Below, piece by piece: positions 5,762-6,525 of a stretch of DNA of 6,525 nt; the first letter of the stretch is position 1; each line of letters begins with the position of its first letter. This DNA is from Synergistaceae bacterium (lineage in GTDB: Bacteria > Synergistota > Synergistia > Synergistales > Aminobacteriaceae), in the NCBI GenBank assembly GCA_017447325.1, contig JAFSNU010000354.1, positions 1 to 6,525 on the forward strand, read 5' to 3'. The position numbers and the translations under genes were made by a program. Under the pieces are notes generated by a model. That model worked only from the letters and a program-made list of their open reading frames with translations, made no database searches and was not told the DNA's origin.

Positions 5762-6525
5762 ATGATAAACAAAAAGTCTGAAAGGTCTAAAAAGCTCGAG
5801 GCTGATTTTGCGAAATTAAATCTTCCGCCGGAGCTTTACTGGGAGAATTTATGGCTTGATAATGACTTGATGTTCGCCAAAGTCATGAAGAGCGTTAAAC
5901 TATGCAGGGAACTTCTGCGGCGCATTTTGCCGGATATTAAAATAGACAAAATAAAATTTCCGCAGACGCAGAAAATTTTTAAAGAAGTCGCTGGCACTCA
6001 CGGAATAAGACTTGATTTATATACTAAGTCTGACGACGGCACTAAAGTTTATAATATCGAGATGCAGACGACAAACACAGGCAGCTTGCCGAACCGCTCA
6101 CGCGTGTATCATGGCTTAATGAGCTTGGACTCGTTTGAAGATTACGGCAATATGCCGACTCAGTTCGTGATATTTATCTGCACTTTCGATTTGTTTAAAC
6201 AAGGCAGACATAAATATACGTTTAAAAATATCTGCCTTGAAGATAAAGATAAAAATTTAGAATTAAACGACGGAACTGTTACAATATTTTTAAACTCTCA
6301 AGGCAAGCTTGACGACGTATCGCCGGAGCTGAAAAATTTTCTTGATTTTGTAGCCGGAGTTAAGGCGAAAGACGATAAATTTATCGACGAGCTTGAAGAG
6401 AAATTAAATTACGCGAGACATAAATTAGCATGGAGGGATCAGTATATGAGAATTACGATGCGGGATAAAGACAAGATACGCGAAGGAGAGATAAAAGGTC
6501 GGCGCGAGGGAAAGCTCGAGAAAGC
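5762..6525 (+). CDS. PD-(D/E)XK_2 family nuclease (Rpn/transposase-like), 3' end outside window
   Basis: An open frame of 254 codons runs off the right edge without a stop. It matches the family often annotated 'PD-(D/E)XK nuclease family transposase' or Rpn-like recombination-promoting nuclease. The nuclease core is visible: LCRELLRRIL (48-56) with a possible active-site Glu50, THGIRLDLY (79-87) with Asp85, and YNIEMQ (97-102) giving the E-x-Q form of the D...(E)xK site at Glu100/Gln102. The family's arginine block follows as NRSRVYHGLM (111-120), then a PTQFVIFICTFDLF strand (132-145). The C-terminal part, from about 205, is charged and coiled (DELEEKLNYARHKLAW, then RDKDKIREGEIKGRREGK), typical of this family's Glu/Lys/Arg-rich tail. 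Family knowledge: Rpn proteins are DNA endonucleases linked to RecA-independent recombination or phage defence, and are often multicopy. The ATG at 5762 is preceded by a weak AGAGAG site 8 nt upstream. The gene is divergent from leuS. The specific role is not known. Confidence 0.88.
   Translation, partial: MINKKSERSKKLEADFAKLNLPPELYWENLWLDNDLMFAKVMKSVKLCRELLRRILPDIKIDKIKFPQTQKIFKEVAGTHGIRLDLYTKSDDGTKVYNIEMQTTNTGSLPNRSRVYHGLMSLDSFEDYGNMPTQFVIFICTFDLFKQGRHKYTFKNICLEDKDKNLELNDGTVTIFLNSQGKLDDVSPELKNFLDFVAGVKAKDDKFIDELEEKLNYARHKLAWRDQYMRITMRDKDKIREGEIKGRREGKLEK

Overview
The window looks like a chromosomal stretch of an anaerobic, gut- or rumen-type diderm bacterium. Intergenic DNA and third codon positions are very AT-rich, there is a type IV prepilin, an exported esterase of the kind that releases plant hydroxycinnamates, and a PD-(D/E)XK_2 'Rpn/transposase-like' nuclease gene. 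I lean towards Synergistota, with an AT-rich member of the Bacillota/Negativicutes as the alternative. This is inferred from gene content and style only.

Layout, left to right. Positions 15-455 (+) encode a small type IV prepilin/pseudopilin. Positions 509-1339 (+) encode an exported alpha/beta hydrolase closely resembling cinnamoyl/feruloyl esterases. A hairpin at 1366-1397 lies between this gene and the convergent holA and probably terminates transcription on both strands. Positions 1409-2446 (-) encode a DNA polymerase III delta subunit (holA-like) with an unusual acidic-then-basic linker. Positions 2447-3161 contain no ordinary gene. They hold six upstream tandem copies, exact period 104 bp, of the holA start region (leader plus about 25 codons), then a terminator-like hairpin behind leuS. 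Positions 3162-5648 (-) encode a full-length leucyl-tRNA synthetase with a strong ribosome binding site. An AT-rich divergent spacer (about 113 bp) separates it from a (+) PD-(D/E)XK nuclease gene that starts at 5762 and runs off the right edge.

leuS and holA are housekeeping genes in the same orientation, and were perhaps once a simple leuS-holA unit. The unusual part is what lies between them: the beginning of holA has been copied in series upstream of itself. Four of the six copies keep the holA reading frame for the copied codons and end in the same TAA a few bases before the next copy's start, so the array reads as a string of potential mini-ORFs leading into holA. Two of those four have ACG in place of ATG. 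The other two copies carry a shared frameshift. Copies 3+4 and 5+6 are near-identical 208-bp pairs, which shows stepwise amplification. Whether the array is regulatory, a leftover of unequal recombination, or a hypervariable locus cannot be settled from one sequence, but it is the most interesting feature here.
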